Notes: a model not told the origin generated them from the sequence alone. A stretch of 64,000 nucleotides of DNA from an uncultured Litoreibacter sp. (GCA_947492995.1 CANLOU010000003.1:248001-312000); one strand, 5' to 3'; positions 16,889 through 26,183 are shown, counted from the first letter of the stretch. Translations and numbers: made by a program.

Positions 16889-17851
16889 ATGACGACGACA
16901 CCCGACATTCTGGCGCTCCCGCTGCCGCATTGCTGGTTCGAGGCCGAGACCTCGTTGCCGGAGCACCGGTTTCATGCGCAGACCATGGCGACGGGCATCG
17001 CGGCACTTGCAGATTTCGCCCAGCGCACGCAGGGCGTGGCGCAGACGGCCCGTCGCGGCAATGACGAAGACAACATTCTGGACGGGGCGCAGCGGCTGTT
17101 CGATAGATATTTCGCGGTCGAACGGCTGGATACGGACCCGATCCCTCAATTCCGCCAGGGCCTGAGCCAAACGGCGCGGGCTTGCCACAGCGATGCGGCC
17201 ACCGGCACAAGCCTGTCTGATGAGGAGATGCGCGTTCTCGCCTTGGGGCTGCACCGCATTGCGGATTGGGCGCAATTCCCCGCCAAATGGGACGCCAGTA
17301 CCACGCAGGCTCCGCAGGCGGGGCAGGGCGCATGCGCCATTCGGCGCTGGAAGCAGCAACACCACCTGTTTTTCGTCATTGTCCATGGGATGCTGTACCT
17401 GCTCCACGTTCTTGAGGAAGCGCTGGACCGTCGCCACGCGCCCGTCATCCGCGCCATCTTGCTGGATTTCGCCGAACTGATGGAGGCGTCGGCCGTGGCC
17501 TTCAAACTCGCCAGCGATTTCTCGCAGGAAGACTATGACACCAAAATCCGCCCGGATATGTTTGCATTCGACCCGCATTTTTCGGGGCTGTTTTACGCCG
17601 ATCACAAAGAACTTGTGACGCGGTTGCGGGTGTTGCGGCGGGTGCCGGACGACTTTGCGGACGAAAGCCTGCGCATCGACGCAGCGATCCGCGCGGCCTA
17701 TGACGTCCACGCGCTTGTCTGCCTGCGCTTTGTGGGCGAAACCAGCAGTCTGGCGTCCAAGGACGATACCCGTGTCGCGGCCGAAAGCATCCGCAACAAA
17801 TACGTCAAACGCACGCTGGCAATTGCGGGCATGAAGAAACCTGACGCCTAG
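16889..17851 (+). CDS. Unrecognised protein; helical, possible distant relative of the tryptophan dioxygenase fold
   Basis: 320-residue cytosolic-looking protein with no signal peptide or membrane segment. I do not recognise the family. The middle holds QQHHLFFVIVHGMLYLLHVLEEAL (motif HHLFFVIVHG near residue 157) and then DYDTKIRPDMFAFDPHFSGLFYADH, read here as DFSQEDY...FSGLFYADH. The spacing faintly recalls FIVVHQ...LWLKL and the S-x-x-Y / F-S-G-x-x-Y region of tryptophan 2,3-dioxygenase-like haem enzymes, but this is a pattern impression only. Start ATG at 16889 has AGGAC upstream; an earlier in-frame ATG at 16820 lacks a site. It stands alone between tRNA-Arg and the polyol operon. Confidence 0.6.
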   Translation: MTTTPDILALPLPHCWFEAETSLPEHRFHAQTMATGIAALADFAQRTQGVAQTARRGNDEDNILDGAQRLFDRYFAVERLDTDPIPQFRQGLSQTARACHSDAATGTSLSDEEMRVLALGLHRIADWAQFPAKWDASTTQAPQAGQGACAIRRWKQQHHLFFVIVHGMLYLLHVLEEALDRRHAPVIRAILLDFAELMEASAVAFKLASDFSQEDYDTKIRPDMFAFDPHFSGLFYADHKELVTRLRVLRRVPDDFADESLRIDAAIRAAYDVHALVCLRFVGETSSLASKDDTRVAAESIRNKYVKRTLAIAGMKKPDA

Positions 17852-18060
17852 ACGGGGGCGATGCCACAATGTCTTGCCGCCACAATCGCATGTGAATTCG
17901 GCTATGGATCTGGACAAACGCCCGAACTGCGGCAAACGCCCGATCCGGCACAGGCCCTTGTGCGCACGCTGCTGATTGCGGAGGTGGTGATGTCTGCCTC
18001 TTTGACAACAGTTTTGGCAAATGCCTTGCGTGTGAGGGTCGGGTGGTGACTGTGCTGTTT

Positions 18061-18093
18061 GTCCTCATTCCGTCCTCATTCCGTCCTCATTCC
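18061..18093. repeat. Three perfect tandem copies of GTCCTCATTCC
   Basis: Copies at 18061-18071, 18072-18082 and 18083-18093 are identical. The array lies about 455 bp before the binding-protein gene. It may be a slippage-prone simple repeat or a helical-phase binding array. Confidence 0.9.
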
Positions 18094-18200
18094 GCTGTCG
18101 CGCATAGTTCGGCCGTCGCCGAACCATGAAGAAATGCATAACGTCAAAACCGCTCAAATTTTTGGTGCGGCTGGTGCGAGATTTAGAATCCTTGGCGCGG

Positions 18201-18413
18201 TTTTGTGCAAATCTGTTTTGTACAAAATGGGTTTTGGGCCTCCGGATTTTACCCCAACTTGTACAAAACGGACCATTTGTAGGTCAAAACGCCTCTGTCT
18301 GGGCCGACCCGTATTGCCCCCGCAGATGTTTGCGAATCCCTATATAAAATGGGGTCCAGAGGGCCGCAGCGCGATCTGGCATTTTGGCCCGGACGCACAA
18401 GTTTTGCACAATA
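18201..18413. promoter_or_regulatory. Array of four TTTTGTACAAAA-like operator candidates
   Basis: Near-palindromes TTTTGTGCAAAT (18201-18212), TTTTGTACAAAA (18216-18227, perfect), ACTTGTACAAAA (18257-18268) and TTTTGCACAATA (18402-18413). The first two form a 15-bp direct repeat, GTTTTGTRCAAA. They lie 136 to 348 bp before the polyol binding-protein gene. The AraC-type regulator in the operon is the obvious candidate ligand, but another repressor is equally possible. Confidence 0.5.
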
Positions 18414-18548
18414 ACGCATCGAAACGCGGTTGAATTGTCGTTTTTGTATATGCTAAAACAGGCTTTCTATAGGCGGAGGTCATATCGCTTGTATCAATAT
18501 ATCGTCACTGGATTTGGAATGAATCCGTGATTTCTTGGGAGGAAAAAC

Positions 18549-19841
18549 ATGAAATCTCTGCTAAACACTGCCCTCGGCCTGTCCATGGGCATCGCTGTCA
18601 CATCCGTAGCCTTCGCCGACGGCCACGCAAAAGAACTGACAATCGCGATCGTGAACAACGGTCACATGATCAACATGCAAAAAGTGGCTGAAGCCTACAC
18701 CGAAGAAACTGGTGTAAAGCTGAACTGGGTTTCGCTGGAAGAAGGCGTTCTGCGCGAGCAGGTTACTTCTGACACAGCAACCGGTGGCGGCCAGTACGAC
18801 ATCATCAACATCGGCATGCAAGAAGCACCCATCTGGGGCGCTGCCGGCTGGATCGAGCCGCTGGAATTTGGCGCTGAGTATGACGTTGACGACATGCTGC
18901 CAGCTATGCGCAACGGTCTGTCCCACGAGGGCACATTGTACGCAGCACCATTCTACGGTGAATCGTCCATGGTCATGTACCGCAAGGACCTGACAGACGC
19001 CGCTGGTGTGACCATTGCTGACAATGACAGCTGGGACAACATCAAGAAGGCCGCTGCTGCAATGCACGACCCAGACAACGGCGTTTACGGCGCATGTCTG
19101 CGCGGCAAGCCCGGTTGGGGCGACAACATGGCGTTCATCACAACTATGGTGAACTCTTTCGGCGGCGCATGGTTCGACGCTGACTACAAACCAACTCTGG
19201 ACTCCGACGAGTGGAAAGCGGCCATCAACTTCTACGTTGATCTGCTGGGCAACTACGGCCCTCCCGGCTCCGAAGGTAACTCCTTCAACGAGATCCTCGC
19301 GCTTTACAACGAAGGCAAGTGCGGCATGTGGATCGACGCAACAATCGCGGCTTCCTTCCTGGAAGTGGACGGTGTTGCATACGCTCAGTCGCCAAACGCT
19401 GGAAACCCAGTTGGTGCGAACTGGCTGTGGGCTTGGGCAATGGCTGTTCCAGCTGGCTCGCCAAACGCTGAAGAATCCAAAGCGTTCATCGAGTGGGCAA
19501 CATCCAAAGAGTACATCAAGGCCGTTGGTAACCACCCAGACTTCGGTTGGGGTTCCGTGCCAACAGGTACACGTGCGTCCACATATGAGATCCCTGAGTT
19601 CCAAGCAGTTGCAAAATTCGCAGCTGCCGAGAAAGCGGCGATCGACTCTGCGGCTCCAGAAGCAACTGACATCAAGCCTTACGTAGGCGTTCAGTTCGCT
19701 GCGATCCCTGAGTTCCCAGAAGTGGGCTCCGCTGTTGCACAGGAAATGGCTGCGGCCCTGTCCGGTGCGAAATCGGTAGACGAAGCTCTGGAAGCAGCTC
19801 AATCGGCTGCCGAAGCGATCATGTCGGAAGCTGGCTACTAA
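18549..19841 (+). CDS. smoE: Polyol ABC transporter substrate-binding protein (SmoE type)
   Basis: Periplasmic receptor for a polyol such as sorbitol or mannitol. The 430-residue protein has a Sec signal peptide cleaved near AFADGHAKE (about residue 24) and a family-1 solute-binding fold, including NIGMQEAPIWGAAGW, PFYGESSMVMYRKDL, GAWFDADYKPTLDS and SNEWA-like SKAFIEWATSKEY. Codons differ from the neighbours: GCT, GCA and AAC dominate where other genes use GCG and GCC, a sign of strong expression. A GGAGG site precedes the ATG. A terminator after the stop probably raises its level above the permease genes. The subtype rests on the adjacent dehydrogenases. Confidence 0.9.
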   Translation: MKSLLNTALGLSMGIAVTSVAFADGHAKELTIAIVNNGHMINMQKVAEAYTEETGVKLNWVSLEEGVLREQVTSDTATGGGQYDIINIGMQEAPIWGAAGWIEPLEFGAEYDVDDMLPAMRNGLSHEGTLYAAPFYGESSMVMYRKDLTDAAGVTIADNDSWDNIKKAAAAMHDPDNGVYGACLRGKPGWGDNMAFITTMVNSFGGAWFDADYKPTLDSDEWKAAINFYVDLLGNYGPPGSEGNSFNEILALYNEGKCGMWIDATIAASFLEVDGVAYAQSPNAGNPVGANWLWAWAMAVPAGSPNAEESKAFIEWATSKEYIKAVGNHPDFGWGSVPTGTRASTYEIPEFQAVAKFAAAEKAAIDSAAPEATDIKPYVGVQFAAIPEFPEVGSAVAQEMAAALSGAKSVDEALEAAQSAAEAIMSEAGY

Positions 19842-19863
19842 GCCTTCTTTCTAACGAACTTTC

Positions 19864-19898
19864 GAAAGGCCCGGCCGACCTTGTGTCGGGCCTTTCTT
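19864..19898 (+). terminator. Intercistronic Rho-independent terminator after smoE
   Basis: GAAAGGCCCG (19864-19873) pairs with CGGGCCTTTC (19887-19896), followed by a short T-rich stretch. Lying between the receptor and the permease genes, it would act as a partial terminator that keeps receptor mRNA in excess. Confidence 0.85.
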
Positions 19899-20020
19899 CC
19901 AAGCATTTGCGCGATAGTTTGGCCGTGGGGGCCCAGCGCAACAGCTGCCACAGACCACTAGACCATTCGCCAAACGCTTTCACTTGAGCGCGACTTCCGC
20001 TTTGCAAGGGTTCCATAGCT

Positions 20021-20959
20021 ATGTCCGATAGAACGATACCTCGCCTGCTGCAGACACCAGCCGTCATCTTGCTGTTGATCTGGATGATCGTCCCGCTCAG
20101 CATGACACTTTACTTCTCGTTCATCCGCTACGTGCTGAATAGCCTGCGTCGCCCGGAGTGGACGACGCCCGCCCTCGAAAACTGGCGGGGCTTCGGCAAC
20201 TACAGCTACGTGTTGAACGCAAAGGATTTCTGGTTCGCCATTCAGAACTCGGTCCTGATTGTGACCTCGATCCTGGTGCTGACGGTCGTATTGGGCCTCG
20301 CCATCGCGGTGTTGGTCAACCGGTCCTTCCCGGGGCGTGGCATCGTGCGCGTCCTGCTGATTTCGCCCTTCTTCGTTATGCCCGCCGTGAACGCGGTTCT
20401 TTGGATCAACATGATCCTTGACCCCGTGCTGGGGCTGCAAGGCATCGCGGTGGGTGGCTTGAACACCTTGATCGACGGGCTGCGGGACTTCCCCGTGTTG
20501 GGAGCCTTCTTCTCGCTCTGGCCTGAGTTGCAACCGATTTCCTTCAGGGCGACGCAGACGTCGGCCTACGCGGTCATCATGATGGTGACTTGGCAGTGGA
20601 CGCCGTTTGCGGTGTTGATCTTCATGACCTCGCTGCAATCCGAGGACGAGAGCCAGAAAGAGGCGGCAACGCTCGATGGCGCCGGTCCATGGTCACAGTT
20701 CATCAACCTGACGGTACCTCATCTGGCACGGCCCATCGCAATCGTGGTGATGATCCAGTCGATCTTCCACCTGTCGCTTTACGCCGAGATTGAGATCGTC
20801 AGCCGCGGCAACGGCAACAAGAACCTGCCGTATCTGATTGGGGAGTTCGCCTCCAACAACATTGGTGCCGCAAGCGCCACCGGTATCTTCGCGGTCATAT
20901 TGGCCAACATCATCGCAATCTTCTTGCTGCGCATGGTCGGCAAGAGCTTGATGGATTAG
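20021..20959 (+). CDS. smoF: Polyol ABC transporter permease (SmoF type)
   Basis: First permease of the polyol importer, MalF-like, 312 residues with about six membrane segments beginning PAVILLLIWMIVPLSMTLYFS. The EAA-type cytoplasmic loop KEAATLDGAGPWSQFINLTVPHL near residues 213-235 (core EAATLDGAG) contacts the ATPase. It is 180 bp from smoE, after the intercistronic terminator, and 11 bp before the second permease. Together with smoG and smoK it forms the membrane and motor parts of the importer. Confidence 0.9.
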   Translation: MSDRTIPRLLQTPAVILLLIWMIVPLSMTLYFSFIRYVLNSLRRPEWTTPALENWRGFGNYSYVLNAKDFWFAIQNSVLIVTSILVLTVVLGLAIAVLVNRSFPGRGIVRVLLISPFFVMPAVNAVLWINMILDPVLGLQGIAVGGLNTLIDGLRDFPVLGAFFSLWPELQPISFRATQTSAYAVIMMVTWQWTPFAVLIFMTSLQSEDESQKEAATLDGAGPWSQFINLTVPHLARPIAIVVMIQSIFHLSLYAEIEIVSRGNGNKNLPYLIGEFASNNIGAASATGIFAVILANIIAIFLLRMVGKSLMD

Positions 20960-20970
20960 GGGAAAAGACA

Positions 20971-21807
20971 ATGGCAGCCGTTACAGAACGCTCGAAACTT
21001 GGCACCATCATCTGGCCCGTTGTGGCTTGGATCGTGGCACTGATCTTCTTCTTCCCGATCTTCTGGTTGGTCTTCACCAGCTTCAAAACAGATGCGGATG
21101 CGGTGAAGCCGGAATTTCTGTTTTTCTTCACGCCGACGTTGGAAAACTACACCAACATGACGCAGAACTACGACTACTGGCGGTTCGCGATCAACTCGGT
21201 CATTACGTCCAGCTTTGCCACGCTTTTCGCGCTGGCGGTTGGGGTTCCGTGTGCCTATGCGATGGCGTTCAACCCGTCGCGCGGCACCAAGGACATCCTG
21301 ATGTGGATGCTGTCCACCAAGATGCTGCCGGCGGCTGCGGTGCTGTACCCGATGACCTTCCTGACCAAGAATTTCCTGGGCATTTTTGATACGCATTTCC
21401 TTGTGATCCTGGTCCTGTGTCTCATCAACCTGCCCATCGTGATCTGGATGCTGTTCACCTACTTCAAGGAGATCCCGAAAGAGATCATCGAGGCCGGCAA
21501 GATGGACGGCGTCACGACCTGGGGTGAGATCAAGGATATCCTGATCCCATTGGCTTGGGGCGGCGTGGCCTCCACGGCATTGCTTTGCTTCATCTTCTGC
21601 TGGAACGAGGCCTATTGGACCGTGCGTCTGACAACCATTGATGCCGCAACGCTGTCAAAGCTTATCGAAGGCAACCGTGCGCCCGAAGGCCTGTTCTTTG
21701 GCCGTCTGTCCGCTGTGTCAACCGCGGCCGTCATGCCGATCGTTGTGCTGGGCTGGTTCTGCCAGAAGCAGCTGGTGCAAGGTCTGACATTCGGGGCGGT
21801 CAAGTAA
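20971..21807 (+). CDS. smoG: Polyol ABC transporter permease (SmoG type)
   Basis: Second permease, MalG-like, 278 residues. Six hydrophobic segments are visible, starting VVAWIVALIFFFPIFWLVF. The coupling loop is EIIEAGKMDGVTTWGEIKDILIPL (core EAGKMDGV). It has the MalG-typical shorter length. Its TAA stop shares a base with the ATG of the next gene (TAATG), so the dehydrogenase is probably translated by re-initiation. Confidence 0.92.
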   Translation: MAAVTERSKLGTIIWPVVAWIVALIFFFPIFWLVFTSFKTDADAVKPEFLFFFTPTLENYTNMTQNYDYWRFAINSVITSSFATLFALAVGVPCAYAMAFNPSRGTKDILMWMLSTKMLPAAAVLYPMTFLTKNFLGIFDTHFLVILVLCLINLPIVIWMLFTYFKEIPKEIIEAGKMDGVTTWGEIKDILIPLAWGGVASTALLCFIFCWNEAYWTVRLTTIDAATLSKLIEGNRAPEGLFFGRLSAVSTAAVMPIVVLGWFCQKQLVQGLTFGAVK

Positions 21808-22565
21808 TGTTGGACGCTGCTCCCACAGATCTGACCGGAAAGGTTGCCGTCGTCACCGGTGCGTCCGGCGGCATAGGGGCGAGTGCTGTCGAGCATTTCG
21901 CCGCGCTGGGCGCCAAAGTCTACGCAACTGATATTGCAGAGACATTCGGCGGAACGGCCACCTATCGTCGTTTCAATCTATTGGATGATACAGAGCTGGC
22001 GGACTGCTGTGCGTGGATCACCGATGTGAAGCCGGATATCTTGTACAACAACGCCGCGATCTTCGATATGGGAACGGTTCTGGACGCTGATCTGGCGCAA
22101 TATGACCGGCTGTTCGGCGTCAATGTGCGGGCCTTCTACGCGGTCATGCAGGCTGCCGCAAAGTCGATGGTGGCGGAGAAAAAGCAAGGCTCCATTATCA
22201 ATCTGGCGTCTCAGGCGGGGCACCGGGGCGAGGCGCTGGTCGCGCATTACTGCGCAACGAAAGCCGCCGTGATAAGCTATACGCAATCTGCGGCTCTTGC
22301 GCTCGCGCCTCACAAAATCCGTGTTAACGCGATCTCCCCGGGGGTGGTCGATACCCCCATGTGGAAAGAGGTCGATGCGCTTTTCGCAAAGTTTGAAGGC
22401 AAGGCGCCGGGCCAAAAGAAAAAAGAAGTCGGCGAGGCTGTGCCGCTTGGCTATATGGGCGAGCCCGCCGATATTTCCCGCGCCGCTGTTTTTCTTGCCT
22501 GCGCACAATCCAGCTATATGACCGCCCAGACCATCTGCGTCGATGGCGGCAACGTGTTGCGGTGA
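21807..22565 (+). CDS. smoS: SDR polyol dehydrogenase (sorbitol/galactitol dehydrogenase, SmoS type)
   Basis: Oxidises the imported polyol to a ketose with NAD. The 252-residue classical SDR has TGASGGIG near residue 18, NNAAIFDMG, the catalytic Ser in NLASQAGHRGEALV, and HYCATK supplying Tyr and Lys. The stretches NNAA-F-D, ASQAG-RGEALV and YCATKAAVIS-TQSA closely resemble Rhodobacter sphaeroides sorbitol dehydrogenase (SmoS) as I remember it. The location inside the transporter operon supports this. Galactitol or L-iditol may also be substrates. Confidence 0.85.
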   Translation: MLDAAPTDLTGKVAVVTGASGGIGASAVEHFAALGAKVYATDIAETFGGTATYRRFNLLDDTELADCCAWITDVKPDILYNNAAIFDMGTVLDADLAQYDRLFGVNVRAFYAVMQAAAKSMVAEKKQGSIINLASQAGHRGEALVAHYCATKAAVISYTQSAALALAPHKIRVNAISPGVVDTPMWKEVDALFAKFEGKAPGQKKKEVGEAVPLGYMGEPADISRAAVFLACAQSSYMTAQTICVDGGNVLR

Positions 22566-22569
22566 TCTG

Positions 22570-23463
22570 ATGTCGATAATGCAGCCGAAAATTGAGCTTG
22601 TGGATCGGAGCAGCCGCTCCATCCGTTATCTTGAGCATGGATGGCCTACGGAGCTCTGCCGATGGCACGCCCACGAGGAATATGAGCTGCACCTGATCGT
22701 GGCGACGAGGGGAAAGGCATTTGTTGGCGACTATATTGGCGATTTCAAGCCGGGGCATCTGTATCTGACAGGTCCGAACCTGCCACATAACTGGATCACC
22801 GATCACGTCTGGACCGAACCGGTCGAGACCCGCGATATGCTGGTTCAATTCAGCGACGACAGTTTTGAGAAACTGGCGCAAGGCTTTCCCGAATTTGCCG
22901 AGGTCCGCAACATGCTGACGCTGGCGCAGTCCGGCATTTTGTTTGAGGGGTTCAACCCAACCTTCGCGCGCGGCCACATGGAATCCATTCGCAACAGCGC
23001 CGGTCCGGAGCGTATCCTTGCCTTCATCAGGTTCCTCGTGCGGCTGAACGAGCATGCGGAAAAGCGGGCGCTGTCGGTGGTGAAACTTATCCAACCGCAA
23101 GGCACCAGCAAACACGCACGCATCGGCGTGGTGGTGGACCAACTCGTTGAACGTTTCAGCGAAGACCTGTCTTTGCCACAGGCCGCCGAGATCGCAAACA
23201 TGACCGAAGCGACGTTCAGCCGAAACTTTCAGGCCATCACCGGCCATCGCTACCTTGAATTCGTCAACCGGGTGCGGATTGGGCAGGCCTGCGGCATGCT
23301 CTATGCAACGGACGATCATGTGACCGAGATTTGCTATAATGTTGGGTTCCACAACATTGCGAATTTCAATCGTCACTTCCTCAAGCTGAAGGGGATGACC
23401 CCTTCGGCCTACCGTGAAACCGCGCGTAACGACCACGCCCTATCGTTGGAGACAGCCGAATGA
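22570..23463 (+). CDS. AraC family transcriptional regulator
   Basis: Likely activator of the polyol operon that contains it. The 298-residue protein has a cupin-like N-terminal sensor domain (CRWHAHEEYELHLIVATRGK, core HAHEEYELH near residue 27) and a C-terminal AraC double HTH with LPQAAEIANMTEATFSRNFQ and VTEICYNVGFHNIANFNRHF. The ATG at 22570 follows the previous stop by 4 bp; a second ATG three codons later is possible. Its stop overlaps the mannitol dehydrogenase start (ATGA). An internal position gives simple feedback on its own level. Confidence 0.88.
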   Translation: MSIMQPKIELVDRSSRSIRYLEHGWPTELCRWHAHEEYELHLIVATRGKAFVGDYIGDFKPGHLYLTGPNLPHNWITDHVWTEPVETRDMLVQFSDDSFEKLAQGFPEFAEVRNMLTLAQSGILFEGFNPTFARGHMESIRNSAGPERILAFIRFLVRLNEHAEKRALSVVKLIQPQGTSKHARIGVVVDQLVERFSEDLSLPQAAEIANMTEATFSRNFQAITGHRYLEFVNRVRIGQACGMLYATDDHVTEICYNVGFHNIANFNRHFLKLKGMTPSAYRETARNDHALSLETAE

Positions 23464-24881
23464 ATACCGAGGCGTCGCACAACATCTATGCAACGCGCTT
23501 TGATCGCACTTCCTGCATGGTTGGGGTTGTGCATCTGGGGTTTGGCGCGTTCCATCGCGCGCATCAGGCCGTCTATCTTGACGACTACATGGGGATGTCC
23601 GGTGATCTGGCCTGGGGCATTGCCGCCGTAAATCTGCGGGGGGCTGAGGCCGCTCAGTTCAAAGCGGCTGCCGAAGACATTGAGCGCCATGACGGCTATT
23701 TTCTGAAGTCCATCTCCTATGATGGGCAGGTCGAGCTGCGCCGCGTCCGCAGCCACACGGCGTTCGCCGATTGGAGCTCCGCGCCAAGCGAGGCAGAAGC
23801 TCTTTTGAGCAAGCCATCGGTGAGGCTCGTCACGATCACCGTGACAGAAAGTGGTTATTACACTGACGCCGATGGCAATCTGAACACCACTGATCCGACC
23901 GTTGCTGGCGAAGTTGCGGGCGGGGCAGGGCAAAGCGTGTATGCCTATCTGCAAGCAGCGCTTCAGGGCCGCATGACAACGATAGACGCACCGCTGACCA
24001 TCGCGTGCTGCGACAATATCCGCCAAAACGGCAAAATGCTGAGCCGCAACTTGTTGGCCTATCTGGAGGCGTGTGGCGACACCGCACTGGCGGCATGGGT
24101 GAGCGAAAAGGTGGCGTTCCCCTGTTCAATGGTGGACCGGATTACGCCGCGCAGCCCTGCCGACCTGGCGCAGGAGCTGACAGCCTTGGTGCGGGCCGAC
24201 GTGACGTCGCCGATTATGGCGGAAGACTTCACTCAATGGGTGCTGCAGGACAAAGCCGCCGCAGAGATGCCTGATTTGGCGCAGGCGGGTGTCATCGTAA
24301 CGCCCGATGTGGACCCGTATGAGGAAACCAAAATCCGGGTGCTCAATGGTGGCCACACGGGCCTCACCTATCTTGCAGCACTTGAAGGCATCAAGACATT
24401 TGATGCTGCGATGCGCATGCCGCATCTTCGGGAGCATTTCGAGAAGTTCGAAACCCAAGAAGTGCTGCCGGCCATCACGCTGGATCTGCCATTTTCCAAA
24501 ACTGACTATCTGGCAAGCATTGCACAACGTTTTGGGAACCGGGCCATTGGTGACACCGTCGCGCGGATCTGTGCGGACGGTATGGCGAAATTTTCGATCT
24601 TTGTGCGCCCCACGCTTGCGGGCTGTCTGCGTCAAGGCATCACGCCAACCTATGCGATCCGGTCGATTGCAAGCTGGCACCAGTTTGCCCGCCACGTCGC
24701 GGCCGGAAAAATAGATTTTAACTACGTAGAGCCAAGCTGGGACGACCTTGCGCCCATGCTTGGAACTGAAGAGTTTATTCAATCTGCCCAACTCTGGGGC
24801 GACCTTCCCAAAATCTATCCCGTCTTTGCAGAAACCCTGCGAAGCGAAATTGCAGAAATGGAGCTGAAATGGCCGGTCTGA
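23460..24881 (+). CDS. mtlK: Mannitol 2-dehydrogenase family enzyme (MtlK)
   Basis: Long-chain polyol dehydrogenase that oxidises D-mannitol to fructose, or D-arabinitol to xylulose, with NAD. The 473-residue protein has the nucleotide-binding start [22 protein letters not shown] (core [10 protein letters not shown]), [14 protein letters not shown], and the catalytic Lys/Asn/His in [14 protein letters not shown] near residue 284. It sits between the regulator and the ATPase gene, overlapping both (4 and 13 bp). The family is clear; the choice between mannitol and arabinitol rests on operon context. Confidence 0.9.
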   Translation: MNTEASHNIYATRFDRTSCMVGVVHLGFGAFHRAHQAVYLDDYMGMSGDLAWGIAAVNLRGAEAAQFKAAAEDIERHDGYFLKSISYDGQVELRRVRSHTAFADWSSAPSEAEALLSKPSVRLVTITVTESGYYTDADGNLNTTDPTVAGEVAGGAGQSVYAYLQAALQGRMTTIDAPLTIACCDNIRQNGKMLSRNLLAYLEACGDTALAAWVSEKVAFPCSMVDRITPRSPADLAQELTALVRADVTSPIMAEDFTQWVLQDKAAAEMPDLAQAGVIVTPDVDPYEETKIRVLNGGHTGLTYLAALEGIKTFDAAMRMPHLREHFEKFETQEVLPAITLDLPFSKTDYLASIAQRFGNRAIGDTVARICADGMAKFSIFVRPTLAGCLRQGITPTYAIRSIASWHQFARHVAAGKIDFNYVEPSWDDLAPMLGTEEFIQSAQLWGDLPKIYPVFAETLRSEIAEMELKWPV

Positions 24882-25903
24882 CACTACGCGATGTGCGCAA
24901 AAGCTATGGTGAAACGCAAGTCATGCACGGCGTTGACCTAGACATTGAAGATGGTGAATTTGTTGTATTCGTTGGCCCCTCGGGCTGCGGTAAATCCACC
25001 TTGCTGCGGATGATCGCAGGGCTGGAGGAAATCACCAGCGGCTCGGTGATGATTGGTGACCGCGAGGTCAATGACGTGGCCGCCGCCAAACGTGGCGTGG
25101 CGATGGTGTTCCAGACCTATGCGCTTTACCCGCATATGACGGTCTACAAGAACATGGCGTTCGGGCTGAAGCAGGCAAAAACCGATCCCGCTGAGATTGA
25201 CAAGCGGGTAAAGGCAGCTGCCGAGATTTTGCAGATTACCGACTATCTGGATCGCGCCCCGCGCAACCTGTCCGGTGGTCAGCGCCAGCGGGTTGCCATC
25301 GGCCGCGCCATTGTACGTGACCCGGAAGTGTTCTTGTTTGATGAGCCGCTCTCCAACCTTGATGCTGCGCTGCGGGTGCAAACCCGTCTTGAGATTGCGC
25401 GTCTGCATGAACGCCTTGCGTCGACCATGATCTATGTGACCCACGACCAGGTGGAGGCCATGACACTCGCCGACAAAATCGTTGTGCTGCGCGATGGTCG
25501 TATCGAACAGGTCGGCTCGCCGATCGAGCTGTATGACAGACCGCAGAACGCATTTGTTGCGCAGTTCATCGGCAGCCCCAAGATGAACTTCTTCGGGACG
25601 GCAGATGTCGCGGCCTCTGCGTCCAAAGCCTTAGGGCGCGAGCTTACCGAAGCGCATCAAGTTGGTCTGCGTCCCGAGCACATGGAGCAAACCACTCTCG
25701 CCAAATCTGTGGTGCAGGGCAAATTGGAACTGGTAGAGAACCTTGGCGAATACGCGCTGGTCCACCTTGTGACCGCGACGGGCATCGAGTTCATCGCCAA
25801 GACCGAAAAACCCCCAACAGAGGCCAAGGGCGAGATGATAAATTTCGGCATCAAGCCAGAGCTTGCCCACTATTTCGACAAGAACACTGGTCTGCGCGCG
25901 TAG
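24869..25903 (+). CDS. smoK: Polyol ABC transporter ATP-binding protein (SmoK type)
   Basis: MalK-like ATPase of 344 residues that drives the polyol importer. Walker A is GPSGCGKST at residues 36-44, the signature is NLSGGQRQR, Walker B is [14 protein letters not shown], and the switch His is in [15 protein letters not shown]-terminal OB-type regulatory region follows from about residue 235 ([22 protein letters not shown]). The start lies inside the end of mtlK (13-bp overlap). It closes the operon and is followed by a strong terminator. Confidence 0.94.
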   Translation: MAGLTLRDVRKSYGETQVMHGVDLDIEDGEFVVFVGPSGCGKSTLLRMIAGLEEITSGSVMIGDREVNDVAAAKRGVAMVFQTYALYPHMTVYKNMAFGLKQAKTDPAEIDKRVKAAAEILQITDYLDRAPRNLSGGQRQRVAIGRAIVRDPEVFLFDEPLSNLDAALRVQTRLEIARLHERLASTMIYVTHDQVEAMTLADKIVVLRDGRIEQVGSPIELYDRPQNAFVAQFIGSPKMNFFGTADVAASASKALGRELTEAHQVGLRPEHMEQTTLAKSVVQGKLELVENLGEYALVHLVTATGIEFIAKTEKPPTEAKGEMINFGIKPELAHYFDKNTGLRA

Positions 25904-25929
25904 CTTTCGCCCGGACCTGCAATGATTGG

Positions 25930-25959
25930 ACGGCGGGCCTTTGGTGGCCCGCCGTTTTT
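25930..25959 (+). terminator. Rho-independent terminator of the polyol operon
   Basis: ACGGCGGGCC (25930-25939) pairs with GGCCCGCCGT (25946-25955), then a run of T. The rest of the gap up to 26183 shows no gene; an AGGAG site lies just before the mrpA GTG. Confidence 0.92.
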
Positions 25960-26183
25960 CGTTGAACCGCGACTTGGTCCGGCGAATGACAGACTGTGCA
26001 ACTGGCTTGCCGGTCCCGACGTCCGCGAAACGAAACGCCCAAAGATGCCTCCGTGGGGCGTAAATCCAGTTTGAACGGCAAAAACCGTGAATTTATTGTG
26101 TTTGGCTGCGGCTTGCTCTTGAGGTTTCGTCGATTCAAAGCACATTAGGATAAATCAAAAATACCATCGAATTAGGAGTTCGC

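Larger units (their letters stand above)
17852..18548 (+). other. Long leader region upstream of the polyol operon
   Basis: About 700 bp without a credible gene. It holds a threefold 11-bp repeat (18061-18093), four TTTTGTACAAAA-like sites (18201-18413), an AT-rich stretch from about 18420, and a strong GGGAGGAAAA Shine-Dalgarno just before the binding-protein gene. A 124-codon open frame (18059-18433) has no recognisable content and overlaps the repeats. The region is likely regulatory. Confidence 0.7.

Noticed and set aside
18059-18433. 124-codon open frame in the polyol leader
   Set aside because: No ribosome-binding site, no recognisable composition, and it overlaps repeats and operator-like sites.
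18561-19802. 413-codon open frame antisense to the polyol receptor gene
   Set aside because: It mirrors smoE almost exactly, is Cys- and Val-rich without domain features, and results from smoE codon choice.
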